Below, in pieces: positions 1-7,256 of a stretch of DNA of 64,000 nucleotides. Numbering within the stretch: position 1 is the stretch's first letter; each line of letters begins with the position of its first letter. Made by a program: the position numbers and the translations under genes. Below the pieces are notes generated by a model. That model did not search any database, had not been told where the DNA came from, and saw nothing but the letters and a program-made list of their open reading frames with translations. Source of the stretch: JAFASC01 sp034669505 (lineage in GTDB: Bacteria; Pseudomonadota; Alphaproteobacteria; Rhizobiales; Beijerinckiaceae); assembly GCA_034669505.1 (NCBI GenBank), contig JAXDNJ010000001.1, positions 20,144 to 84,143 of the forward strand. Direction: 5' to 3'.

Positions 1-87
1 CTTGCGGCGGCCGTAGAAGCCCTTCGCCTGTTTCAGTGTCTTCTTGTGCTTGGCGTGCGCTGCGACGCCGCGTTTGACACGAGCCAT
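1..87 (-). CDS. rplT: 50S ribosomal protein L20, N-terminal part (cut by window edge)
   Basis: The 29 visible codons read MARVKRGVAAHAKHK..., the typical L20 N terminus; the rest lies beyond base 1. L20 binds 23S rRNA early in large-subunit assembly, and in several bacteria it also represses its own operon by binding leader mRNA. The ATG at 87 has a good Shine-Dalgarno sequence (TAGGAGAT at 93-100). The gene follows rpmI after a 32-base gap on the same strand, the usual rpmI-rplT order. Confidence 0.95.
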   Translation of the reverse strand, partial: MARVKRGVAAHAKHKKTLKQAKGFYGRRK

Positions 88-119
88 TTAAAATCTCCTA
101 AGGTCAGAAAGGTTGGACG

Positions 120-320
120 TCAGTTGTTCGGCAGAAAGTATTTCTTCACGTTGTCGCCGTCGCTCTTGAACAGCACGGCGGTGCCGCGAAGATTGCGGAT
201 CTGCTTCTTCGTCCGTTTGATCATGCCGTGGCGCTTGCCGCGCTGGGCATAGAGGACCTTGCCTGTCCCGGTGATTTTGAAGCGCTTTTTGGCGCCCGAT
301 TTCGTCTTCATCTTGGGCAT
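120..320 (-). CDS. rpmI: 50S ribosomal protein L35
   Basis: This 66-codon gene encodes a small, very basic protein beginning MPKMKTKSGAKKRF and ending with YFLPNN, the normal length and composition of L35, a large-subunit protein. The reading frame stays open upstream, but the ATG at 320 gives the family-conserved start. It is the first gene of an rpmI-rplT operon; infC, often upstream in other bacteria, is not here because a divergent gene begins at 563. A terminator-like hairpin lies about 80 bases before the start and may control the operon. Confidence 0.95.
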   Translation of the reverse strand: MPKMKTKSGAKKRFKITGTGKVLYAQRGKRHGMIKRTKKQIRNLRGTAVLFKSDGDNVKKYFLPNN

Positions 321-396
321 TTTGCTCTCCAACGGGCGCGGAAGCGCCCTCGCCATTGCTTCATGCGGCCGACCGAAATCAGACCTGAACGAGCTG

Positions 397-435
397 AAAA
401 AAACCGCCACGGCAGCCCTACCGGCCGGGCGGTTT
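397..435 (-). terminator. Terminator-like hairpin in the rpmI leader (possible attenuator)
   Basis: Read on the minus strand, AAACCGCC-CGGC (435 to 424) pairs with GCCG-GGCGGTTT around a 10-nt loop with one bulged T. The 3' arm runs into seven T residues (403-397). This is the form of an intrinsic terminator. No minus-strand gene lies upstream to be terminated, because the neighbour at 563 is on the plus strand, so it sits in the untranslated leader of rpmI-rplT. Attenuation of the ribosomal operon is an inference; a plain 5' stem-loop is the alternative if transcription starts near 436. Confidence 0.55.
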
Positions 436-562
436 GGACGGCTCTATAGGACAGGTCGGCGGCCCAAGGCAAGTTTCCCCGGGCCTGAGGGCGGCCCGCG
501 CAACCTGTGCCGGAGGCGCGAATTATCGCACCGGGCGCTGGTTGCCCGGCTTGAGGACCCCA

Positions 563-1717
563 ATGCCCGATACCCCGTCCCCCGGACACAACGGCCCGCA
601 TGGGGCGAGCGTGCTGCCGCGCGTGCGCGTCGACAGCTACAACCTGGAACTGCGGCACAAGGACGGCTTCATCGGCGATCGCGCCTCGAAGCGCGCTTTT
701 GCGGAGATTTTCCAGGATTGGCGCGAGCGCTTCGCCCGCATCGACGAGGACCCCTTCGGCGACCAGGAAGATGTTTCCAAGAAAAAGCTCGACGAAGCGC
801 TGCTCAACGGTGAACCCGAAGCCGCCGGCGTCGTCCATGGCGCGATCGAGGATTTCGCCCAGGAATTCGCCGCGGTCACCCGGCGTTTTTTGCGCGCGAA
901 GGATTGGGTGGAGACCCAAAAGATCGCGGTCGGCGGCGGCTTCCGCAACAGCCGCATCGGCGAGGTGGCGATCGGGCGGGCCGCCGTTCTCCTGAAAGCG
1001 GACGGCGTCGCGATCGACCTCGTGCCGATCAGGCACCATCCCGACGAGGCGGGGCTCATCGGCTCGGTGCAATTGCTGCCATCCTGGGGGCTGTCAGGCC
1101 ACGACGGCCTGCTTGCGGTCGACATCGGCGGCACCAATATCCGCGTCGGGATCGTGCTGACGCAGCTCGCCAAGGCCAGCGATCTTTCCGCCAGCAAGGT
1201 CTGGAAGAGCGACCTCTGGCGCCATCGTGAGGATTCGCCGCGACGGGACGAAGCTGTCGCGCGCCTGAACAAAATGTTGCGGAAACTGCTCGACGAGGCA
1301 AAAGACGAGAAGCTGAAAATTGCCCCCGTGATCGGCATCGGCTGTCCGGGTGTGATCGAGCCCGATGGCACGATCGATCGTGGCGGCCAGAATCTCCCGG
1401 GCGGCAATTGGGAAGGCAGCCAGTTCAACCTGCCCGGCGAGATCGTGCAGACGATTCCGACGATCGGCGATCACGACACGCACGTGATCATGCATAACGA
1501 CGCCGTCGTGCAGGGCTTGAGCCAGGTGCCGTTCATGGGTGACGTCGAGCGCTGGGGCGTGCTGACGATCGGCACCGGCCTCGGCAACGCGCGCTTCACC
1601 AACATTGCCGCGCGTGATGCGAAAAAGGACAAGGATAAAGAAAAGAGCGAAAAGGCAAACGGCGACAAACCCAAGAAAAAGAAAAAGGGCAGGGACAAAG
1701 AAAAAGAGAAGGTATAA
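563..1717 (+). CDS. ROK-type sugar kinase-like protein with permuted motif order
   Basis: A 384-aa protein from the ATG at 563, chosen because GAGGA at 553-557 sits 5 bases upstream. ROK proteins are cytoplasmic sugar kinases or sugar-sensing repressors. Phosphate-1 DIGGT is at 187-191, GIGCPG at 258-263, HNDA at 311-314 and the phosphate-2 GTGLG at 337-341. The adenosine-type GGG (124-126, in KIAVGGG) and AGLIG (163-167), which in ordinary ROK proteins lie near the C terminus, are here N-terminal to DIGGT. After GTGLG the protein ends in a lysine-rich tail (351-384), and no CxCGxxGCxE zinc motif is seen. The order therefore looks circularly permuted. Next to an alpha-glucan operon a glucokinase role is attractive but unproven. 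Confidence 0.7.
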   Translation: MPDTPSPGHNGPHGASVLPRVRVDSYNLELRHKDGFIGDRASKRAFAEIFQDWRERFARIDEDPFGDQEDVSKKKLDEALLNGEPEAAGVVHGAIEDFAQEFAAVTRRFLRAKDWVETQKIAVGGGFRNSRIGEVAIGRAAVLLKADGVAIDLVPIRHHPDEAGLIGSVQLLPSWGLSGHDGLLAVDIGGTNIRVGIVLTQLAKASDLSASKVWKSDLWRHREDSPRRDEAVARLNKMLRKLLDEAKDEKLKIAPVIGIGCPGVIEPDGTIDRGGQNLPGGNWEGSQFNLPGEIVQTIPTIGDHDTHVIMHNDAVVQGLSQVPFMGDVERWGVLTIGTGLGNARFTNIAARDAKKDKDKEKSEKANGDKPKKKKKGRDKEKEKV

Positions 1718-1729
1718 GCGCATGCGCTT
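1716..1729. repeat. Palindrome between convergent genes
   Basis: AAGCGCATGCGCTT is a perfect 14-bp palindrome. It overlaps the stop codon of the ROK gene and lies 9 bases before the glgB stop. It could form a short hairpin in both converging transcripts, but there is no T tract, so terminator function is weakly supported. Confidence 0.3.
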
Positions 1730-1737
1730 GCCGGTAA

Positions 1738-3996
1738 TCAGCCGCGGCGCTGAAGGACCATCGTCGACAGCGGCGGCAGTTTCAGATTGAGCGACCAGGG
1801 ATGGCCGTGACTCGTCTCGTCTGTCGTATGGAACGGCGGTAGCCGTTCCGGGCTGGTGCCGCCATATTGTGCCGCATCCGTGTTGATGATCGCATGCCAA
1901 GCGCCGGGCTGCGGCGCACCGACGCGATAATTGTCCCGCGGGACCGGGGTAAAATTCGAGATCACGATCACGATATCGTCGGGTCCATCACCGTAGCGCG
2001 CGAACGCCAGCACGCTGTTGTCGCGATCGTCGCCGATCAGCCAGCGGAAGCCGCTATCCTCACAATCGCGGGCATGTAGCGCCAGCGTGTCGCGATAGAC
2101 GTGGTTGAGATCGCGTATCAGTGTGTGCACGCCTTTGTGGTTGCCGTCGGCAAGCAAATGCCAGTCGAGGCTGCGATCGTGATTCCATTCGCGCTCCTGG
2201 GCTAACTCGCCGCCCATGAAGAGAAGCTTCTTGCCCGGATGGCCCCACATGAAGCCGAAATAGGCCCGCAGATTAGCGAAGCGTTGCCAGCGGTCGCCCG
2301 GCATGCGCCCGAGCAGCGAGCCTTTGCCGTGCACGACCTCATCATGGCTCAGCGGCAGGATAAAGTTTTCGCTAAAGGCATAGACCATCCCGAATGTCAT
2401 GTCGTGATGGTGGTGGCGGCGGTGGATCGGTTCTTTCGACATGTAGCGGAGCGTGTCGTGCATCCAACCCATGTTCCACTTGAAGCCGAAGCCAAGTCCG
2501 CCCGCGTATGTCGGCTGCGATACGCCAGGCCATGCGGTCGATTCTTCGGCGACGGTGAACACGCCCGGCTTCGTTTGATAGGCGACCTCGTTCATGCGGC
2601 GAAGGAAATCGATGGCCTCGAGGTTTTCGTTGCCGCCGTAACGGTTCGGCACCCATTCGCCCGGCTGCCTTGAGTAATCAAGATACAGCATCGAAGCGAC
2701 TGCATCGACGCGCAATCCATCGAGATGATATTGTTCGAGCCAGAAGCGCGCGTTTGAGACGAGGAACGCCATCACTTCGCGCCGTCCGAGATTATAGATG
2801 TGCGTACCCCAATCCTGATGGAATCCCTGGCGCGGATCGGCGTGCTCATAGAGATGCGTCCCGTCAAAGCGCGCAAGCCCATGCGGGTCGTTCGGGAAAT
2901 GCGCCGGAACCCAGTCGAGCAGAACGCCGATACCTGCGTCGTGCGCCACCTCGACAAATTCGGCGAATTCTTCGGGCGTGCCGAAACGGCAGGTCGGCGC
3001 ATAAAGTGAGATCGGCTGGTATCCCCAGGAACCGTCGAAGGGATACTCGGTGATCGGCAGAAGCTCGATATGCGTGAAGCCGAGATCGCGCACGTAGGGG
3101 ATCAGCCGCTCGCCCAATTCCTTGTAGCTCAGATAGCGGTTGCCCTCTTCGGGCACGCGCGCCCATGAACCAAGATGGCATTCATAGATCGAGATCGGCC
3201 GCTTGCGCGGCTGGGGCGAGCCGCGCTCTTCGATCCAGCTGTCGTCGCGCCAATCCGTTCGTGGCAGTCCGTGCAGCACCGATGCGGTTGCCGGCGGATG
3301 TTCGGCGCGGAACGCCACCGGGTCGGCCTTGAGCGGCAGCGCGCGGCCGGAATGGTCGCGCATTTCGTATTTGTAGCGTTCCCCCGGCGGCAGTTCCGGA
3401 ACGAAGAGTTCCCAGATGCCGGTCTCGTGGCGCAGGCGCATCGGGTGCCGCCTGCCATCCCAGATGTTGAAATCGCCGACGACGCTCACGTTATGCGCAT
3501 TCGGCGCCCAGAGCACGAAGCGGGCGCCGGACACATTGCCATGCTCGACTCTATGGGCGCCGAACACGTTATAAAAACGCGATGTCCCGATGTCTTCGAC
3601 GGCAGAGAAATCGTCCGACGCCAGGACCGGGCCGAATGAATAGGGGTCCCATTCGATCCGAGCTTCCCTGGGCCAGGTGATTTCGAGCTTGTAGTGGGGC
3701 CGGTGCGCCGACGTGACGCGGCCGCAAAAGAACCCGGAAGGGTCGACGAGCTTTAGGTCGCAGAAAACGTGACCGCCCTCGACCGCGCGCGCGCGCACCG
3801 AGGCAGCGCCGGGCAGCATGGCCCGTATTTCGTAGAGATCATGGCCGACGCGGTGCGGGCCGAGGACCGAAAATGGGTCGCCATGGGTTGCCGTGACAAT
3901 CGCGGCGATCGCGCCGGAATGCACTGCGAACGGCTGCTCCTCCGCGTGCTTCGGCGGGGTCTTCTCATTGAGCGGTACCGCGGCTGGTTTGTTCAT
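1738..3996 (-). CDS. glgB: 1,4-alpha-glucan branching enzyme
   Basis: A 752-aa GH13 branching enzyme that makes alpha-1,6 branches in glycogen-like glucan. N-terminal CBM48-type modules (about 25-260) precede the barrel. Nucleophile D431 (LRVDAV), acid/base E484 (TVAEES) and D552 (LSHDEVVHGKGS) are present. The ATG at 3996 overlaps the treS-mak stop as ATGA; an upstream in-frame start would intrude further and was rejected. It is the last gene of the trehalose/glucan operon. In the GlgE pathway GlgB branches the linear maltosyl-extended chains, so its place behind glgE and treS-mak is functional. A run of four histidines (about 528-531) is a curiosity. Length is normal for the family. Confidence 0.96.
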   Translation of the reverse strand: MNKPAAVPLNEKTPPKHAEEQPFAVHSGAIAAIVTATHGDPFSVLGPHRVGHDLYEIRAMLPGAASVRARAVEGGHVFCDLKLVDPSGFFCGRVTSAHRPHYKLEITWPREARIEWDPYSFGPVLASDDFSAVEDIGTSRFYNVFGAHRVEHGNVSGARFVLWAPNAHNVSVVGDFNIWDGRRHPMRLRHETGIWELFVPELPPGERYKYEMRDHSGRALPLKADPVAFRAEHPPATASVLHGLPRTDWRDDSWIEERGSPQPRKRPISIYECHLGSWARVPEEGNRYLSYKELGERLIPYVRDLGFTHIELLPITEYPFDGSWGYQPISLYAPTCRFGTPEEFAEFVEVAHDAGIGVLLDWVPAHFPNDPHGLARFDGTHLYEHADPRQGFHQDWGTHIYNLGRREVMAFLVSNARFWLEQYHLDGLRVDAVASMLYLDYSRQPGEWVPNRYGGNENLEAIDFLRRMNEVAYQTKPGVFTVAEESTAWPGVSQPTYAGGLGFGFKWNMGWMHDTLRYMSKEPIHRRHHHHDMTFGMVYAFSENFILPLSHDEVVHGKGSLLGRMPGDRWQRFANLRAYFGFMWGHPGKKLLFMGGELAQEREWNHDRSLDWHLLADGNHKGVHTLIRDLNHVYRDTLALHARDCEDSGFRWLIGDDRDNSVLAFARYGDGPDDIVIVISNFTPVPRDNYRVGAPQPGAWHAIINTDAAQYGGTSPERLPPFHTTDETSHGHPWSLNLKLPPLSTMVLQRRG

Positions 3997-6900
3997 GTAC
4001 GCAATCCCTTGCCGATCAATTGGAGAACGCCCGCGACAGGGATGTCGATCCAATCCGGCCGGTGGCTTGCCTCATATTCGATCTCATAGAGAGCCTTGCG
4101 CAACAGGTGGAGTTCGAGAAGCGCCCCTCGCGTTCCCCCGTCTTCGACGAAAACCGGCGTGCCGCGCGTGCCCTCTTCGTATGCAGTGCGGAAAGCCTCC
4201 GAAACGAGGTTCTGCCACAGCCGCGCGATCTCCATTGTGCGCCTCCCCGCACCGAGGCGTTCGTCCGCGCGGCTGGCGGTGGCCGCGGCGTAGGCATAGG
4301 AGCGCAACATCCCGGCGACATCGGCCGCCGGCGAGGCCTTCATCCGCCGCTCCTCGAGCGAGCGGAGGGGTTCACCTTCGAAGTCGACGATCATCACATC
4401 GTCCCGGGCGATCAGGATTTGCCCAAGATGCAGGTCGCCATGGATTCGGCTCTTAACCGCGCCGATTGGCGTGACGGTGGCGGCTGCGATTGCCGCCTTT
4501 ATTGCATCGCGGCTCTCCAGGAAGCTCCTGCCCATGGCAGTACCTTCCCCATCGAGAGCGGAACCGAGGCGTCTGATCGCCCCATCAGCTCGCTCGGCGA
4601 GACTCCGCGCCTCGTCCGCAACCGCCTCAACATCCTCCCGGGTCAGCGGCTCGGTGGCGAACGCGCGGTCGTCGGTTTGAACGGAGAGCGCGATGTGCAT
4701 CTCGGCGATACGGCGCGCAATCGTGCGGACGTAATGCAGATCGAAGCTCGCCTCATCCTCGATGCGCATCGCCTCGCTCTCCGGCAGGAGGCGCAACCGC
4801 TCGATCTCGCGGCCGAGCGATTCGAGCGTCCAAGCCCAGGCGTCACCCTGATTGCGCACGAATTGCTGCAGCACCGCGAGCGCGGTGCGCGTGCCGTCGG
4901 CTGAAACGTGCTCAGCGATCCCATAAAGCGCCGGTGTGTTGGCATAGCCCGCAACTTCCGTCAGAAACCGGCCAATCTCGATTTCCGGGTTGATACCAGC
5001 GCGCAGCCGTCGGTAGATTTTCAGCACCATCCGGTCGGCGATGTTGAACGACGTATTGCTCTGCTCGCCACCGAGCCGCTGAACCGTGCCGCCTTCGATC
5101 TCCTCCTCCTTCTCCTCCTCCAGCGCATTCGTCGGTGTAAAGACGATCTCGCCCTCGCTCGACTTGAGGCCCTCGCCCTTGCGTATGAGCGACAGCATGA
5201 TGCTGGCAAAGTTCGGATCGCCTTCCGCGTCGAGAACGATCCCGACCCGCGGACCTCGGCGCACGCGGGCCACGGCATAGGCCGAGCCCGAGTCTTCGGC
5301 GCCCTCGGCGGCGAGCGCGAGGGGCAGGAAATATTGTTGTATCTCTCCTCCTCCTGCGATCGTCACCTCGACGATCGGCAGGAGAAAGGCGCGCTCCTCA
5401 CCCTCGGCCCGGCGCGCGGCGACGCTCGCCAGCCGCACCCGTCGGATCTCCCGTCCACGACCCGCGAACCAGCGCCGCCCAGTGAGAAAGGCCGGCACGA
5501 TGGTGCGTTCGAAGGCGATCTTCTCGCGCCCTTCGAGCAGCTTCTCGATCGGACCGGTCAGGACAAGGGTGAACAATTCGGGGGCGGCCTTCGGTCCGAA
5601 GCGCTCGGCTTCGACATGTGCCTCGAGCTTGAACCAGAAGAAGCCGTACGAGGGTAATGTCAAAAGATAAGGCAGCTGGCCGACGGGCGGAAAAATCGTG
5701 CCCGCGGTCAGTTCGATCGGCATCGCGCCGCGGAACTCGCTCAAATCGAGTTCGATCGCTTGCGGCGCGCGCGACACGTTGACGATGCAGAGGAGCCGAT
5801 CGTCGTCCCACTCGCGCAGATAGGCGAGCACTTTGCGGTTCGATGGATAGAGGAAGCGCAGCGTGCCGCGCCCGAACGCCGGATGGGCGCGGCGTACCGA
5901 GATCATCCGCCGCATCCAGTTGAGCAGGCTCGACGGGTTGGCGAGCTGCGCCTCGACGTTGACCCCGGCAAAGCCGTAGATCGGATCCTGGATCGCCGGC
6001 AGGAAGAGGCGCGCCGGGTCGGCGCGGCTGAAGCCGCCGTTGCGGTCCGGCGACCATTGCATCGGCGTGCGCACGCCGTCGCGGTCGCCGAGATAGATGT
6101 TGTCGCCCATGCCGATCTCGTCGCCGTAATAAAGGACCGGCGTGCCAGGCATCGAGAACAGCATCGAGTTCAAAAGCTCGATCTTACGCCGGTCATTTTC
6201 GAGAAGCGGCGCAAGCCGGCGGCGAATGCCGAGATTGATCCGCATGCGCCGGTCGACGGCATAGAAAGACCAGAGGTAATCGCGCTCCTTATCGGTCACC
6301 ATTTCGAGCGTCAGCTCGTCATGATTGCGCAGGAAGATTGCCCACTGCGCGCCTTCCGGGATTTCCGGCGTCTGGCGCATGATATCGGTAATCGGGTGCC
6401 GGTCTTCCTGCGCCAACGCCATATACATGCGCGGCATCAGCGGAAAGTGGAATGCCATGTGGCATTCATCGCCGTCGCCGAAATATTGCGCTGTCTCTTC
6501 CGGCCATTGATTAGCCTCGGCGAGCAGCATGCGGTCGGTGTAAGCCTCGTCGAGTGCGGCACGTATTTTTCTTAAGATGACATGCGTCTCGGGCAGGTTC
6601 TCGCAATTCGTGCCGTCGCGCTCGCAAAGGTAAGGAATGGCATCGAGCCGCAATCCATCGACGCCCATATCGAACCAGGCGTGCATCGTGTCGATGACGG
6701 CGGCAAGAACCCGCGGGTTCTCGAAATTCAAATCCGGCTGGTGGCTGTAAAAGCGGTGCCAGAAAAAGGCCTTGGCTTCGTCGTCCCAGGTCCAGTTCGA
6801 CTTCTCCGTATCGAGAAAGATGATGCGCGCATCGCGGTATAGTTCATCGGTGTCCGACCAGACATAGAAGTTGCGGGCATTCGACCCCGGCCGTGCCTTC

Positions 6901-7256
6901 CGCGCGCGCTGAAACCAGGGATGCTGATCTGAGGTGTGATTAATGACGAGCTCGGTGATTACCCTGAGCTCGCGCTCATGCGCCTCGCGCACGAAACGGC
7001 GGAAATCCCGCAAGTTGCCGTAGCTCGGATTGATGCCGCGATAATCGGCAATGTCGTAGCCGTCGTCCTTCAAGGGCGAGGGATAGAACGGCATTAGCCA
7101 GATTGCGGTTGCGCCGAGCTCCTTGACGTAATCGAGCTTGCGCGTCAGGCCCTCGAAGTCGCCCATACCGTCATTGTCGGAATCGAAAAACGATTTGACA
7201 TGGAGCTGATAAATGATGGCGTCGCGGTACCATTGCGGCTCGCCGCGATTGATCAT
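3993..7256 (-). CDS. treS: Trehalose synthase / maltokinase fusion (TreS-Pep2 type)
   Basis: A 1087-aa fusion. Residues 1 to about 550 are GH13 trehalose synthase (maltose-trehalose interconversion), with D205 (DGLRLDA), E247 (LLAEANQ) and D313 (RNHDE). The C-terminal half is a maltokinase of aminoglycoside-phosphotransferase fold, with HGDLHLGQ at 939-946 (catalytic D941) and DFEGEP from 958 (metal-binding D958). Together they would convert trehalose to maltose and phosphorylate it to maltose-1-phosphate, the donor for GlgE encoded just upstream. The start ATG overlaps the glgE stop as ATGA, and its own stop overlaps the glgB start in the same way, suggesting translational coupling. Such TreS-maltokinase fusions are known in other bacteria. 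Both active sites look intact. Confidence 0.95.
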   Translation of the reverse strand: MINRGEPQWYRDAIIYQLHVKSFFDSDNDGMGDFEGLTRKLDYVKELGATAIWLMPFYPSPLKDDGYDIADYRGINPSYGNLRDFRRFVREAHERELRVITELVINHTSDQHPWFQRARKARPGSNARNFYVWSDTDELYRDARIIFLDTEKSNWTWDDEAKAFFWHRFYSHQPDLNFENPRVLAAVIDTMHAWFDMGVDGLRLDAIPYLCERDGTNCENLPETHVILRKIRAALDEAYTDRMLLAEANQWPEETAQYFGDGDECHMAFHFPLMPRMYMALAQEDRHPITDIMRQTPEIPEGAQWAIFLRNHDELTLEMVTDKERDYLWSFYAVDRRMRINLGIRRRLAPLLENDRRKIELLNSMLFSMPGTPVLYYGDEIGMGDNIYLGDRDGVRTPMQWSPDRNGGFSRADPARLFLPAIQDPIYGFAGVNVEAQLANPSSLLNWMRRMISVRRAHPAFGRGTLRFLYPSNRKVLAYLREWDDDRLLCIVNVSRAPQAIELDLSEFRGAMPIELTAGTIFPPVGQLPYLLTLPSYGFFWFKLEAHVEAERFGPKAAPELFTLVLTGPIEKLLEGREKIAFERTIVPAFLTGRRWFAGRGREIRRVRLASVAARRAEGEERAFLLPIVEVTIAGGGEIQQYFLPLALAAEGAEDSGSAYAVARVRRGPRVGIVLDAEGDPNFASIMLSLIRKGEGLKSSEGEIVFTPTNALEEEKEEEIEGGTVQRLGGEQSNTSFNIADRMVLKIYRRLRAGINPEIEIGRFLTEVAGYANTPALYGIAEHVSADGTRTALAVLQQFVRNQGDAWAWTLESLGREIERLRLLPESEAMRIEDEASFDLHYVRTIARRIAEMHIALSVQTDDRAFATEPLTREDVEAVADEARSLAERADGAIRRLGSALDGEGTAMGRSFLESRDAIKAAIAAATVTPIGAVKSRIHGDLHLGQILIARDDVMIVDFEGEPLRSLEERRMKASPAADVAGMLRSYAYAAATASRADERLGAGRRTMEIARLWQNLVSEAFRTAYEEGTRGTPVFVEDGGTRGALLELHLLRKALYEIEYEASHRPDWIDIPVAGVLQLIGKGLRT

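Noticed and set aside
308..1900. Several long open frames antisense to the ROK gene (for example 308-1072 and 1094-1900, minus strand)
   Set aside because: They are arginine/proline-rich shadows of GC-rich coding DNA with no recognisable domain, and they oppose a gene with clear motifs. The same applies to long antisense frames opposite glgB, treS, treY, treZ and sucA.
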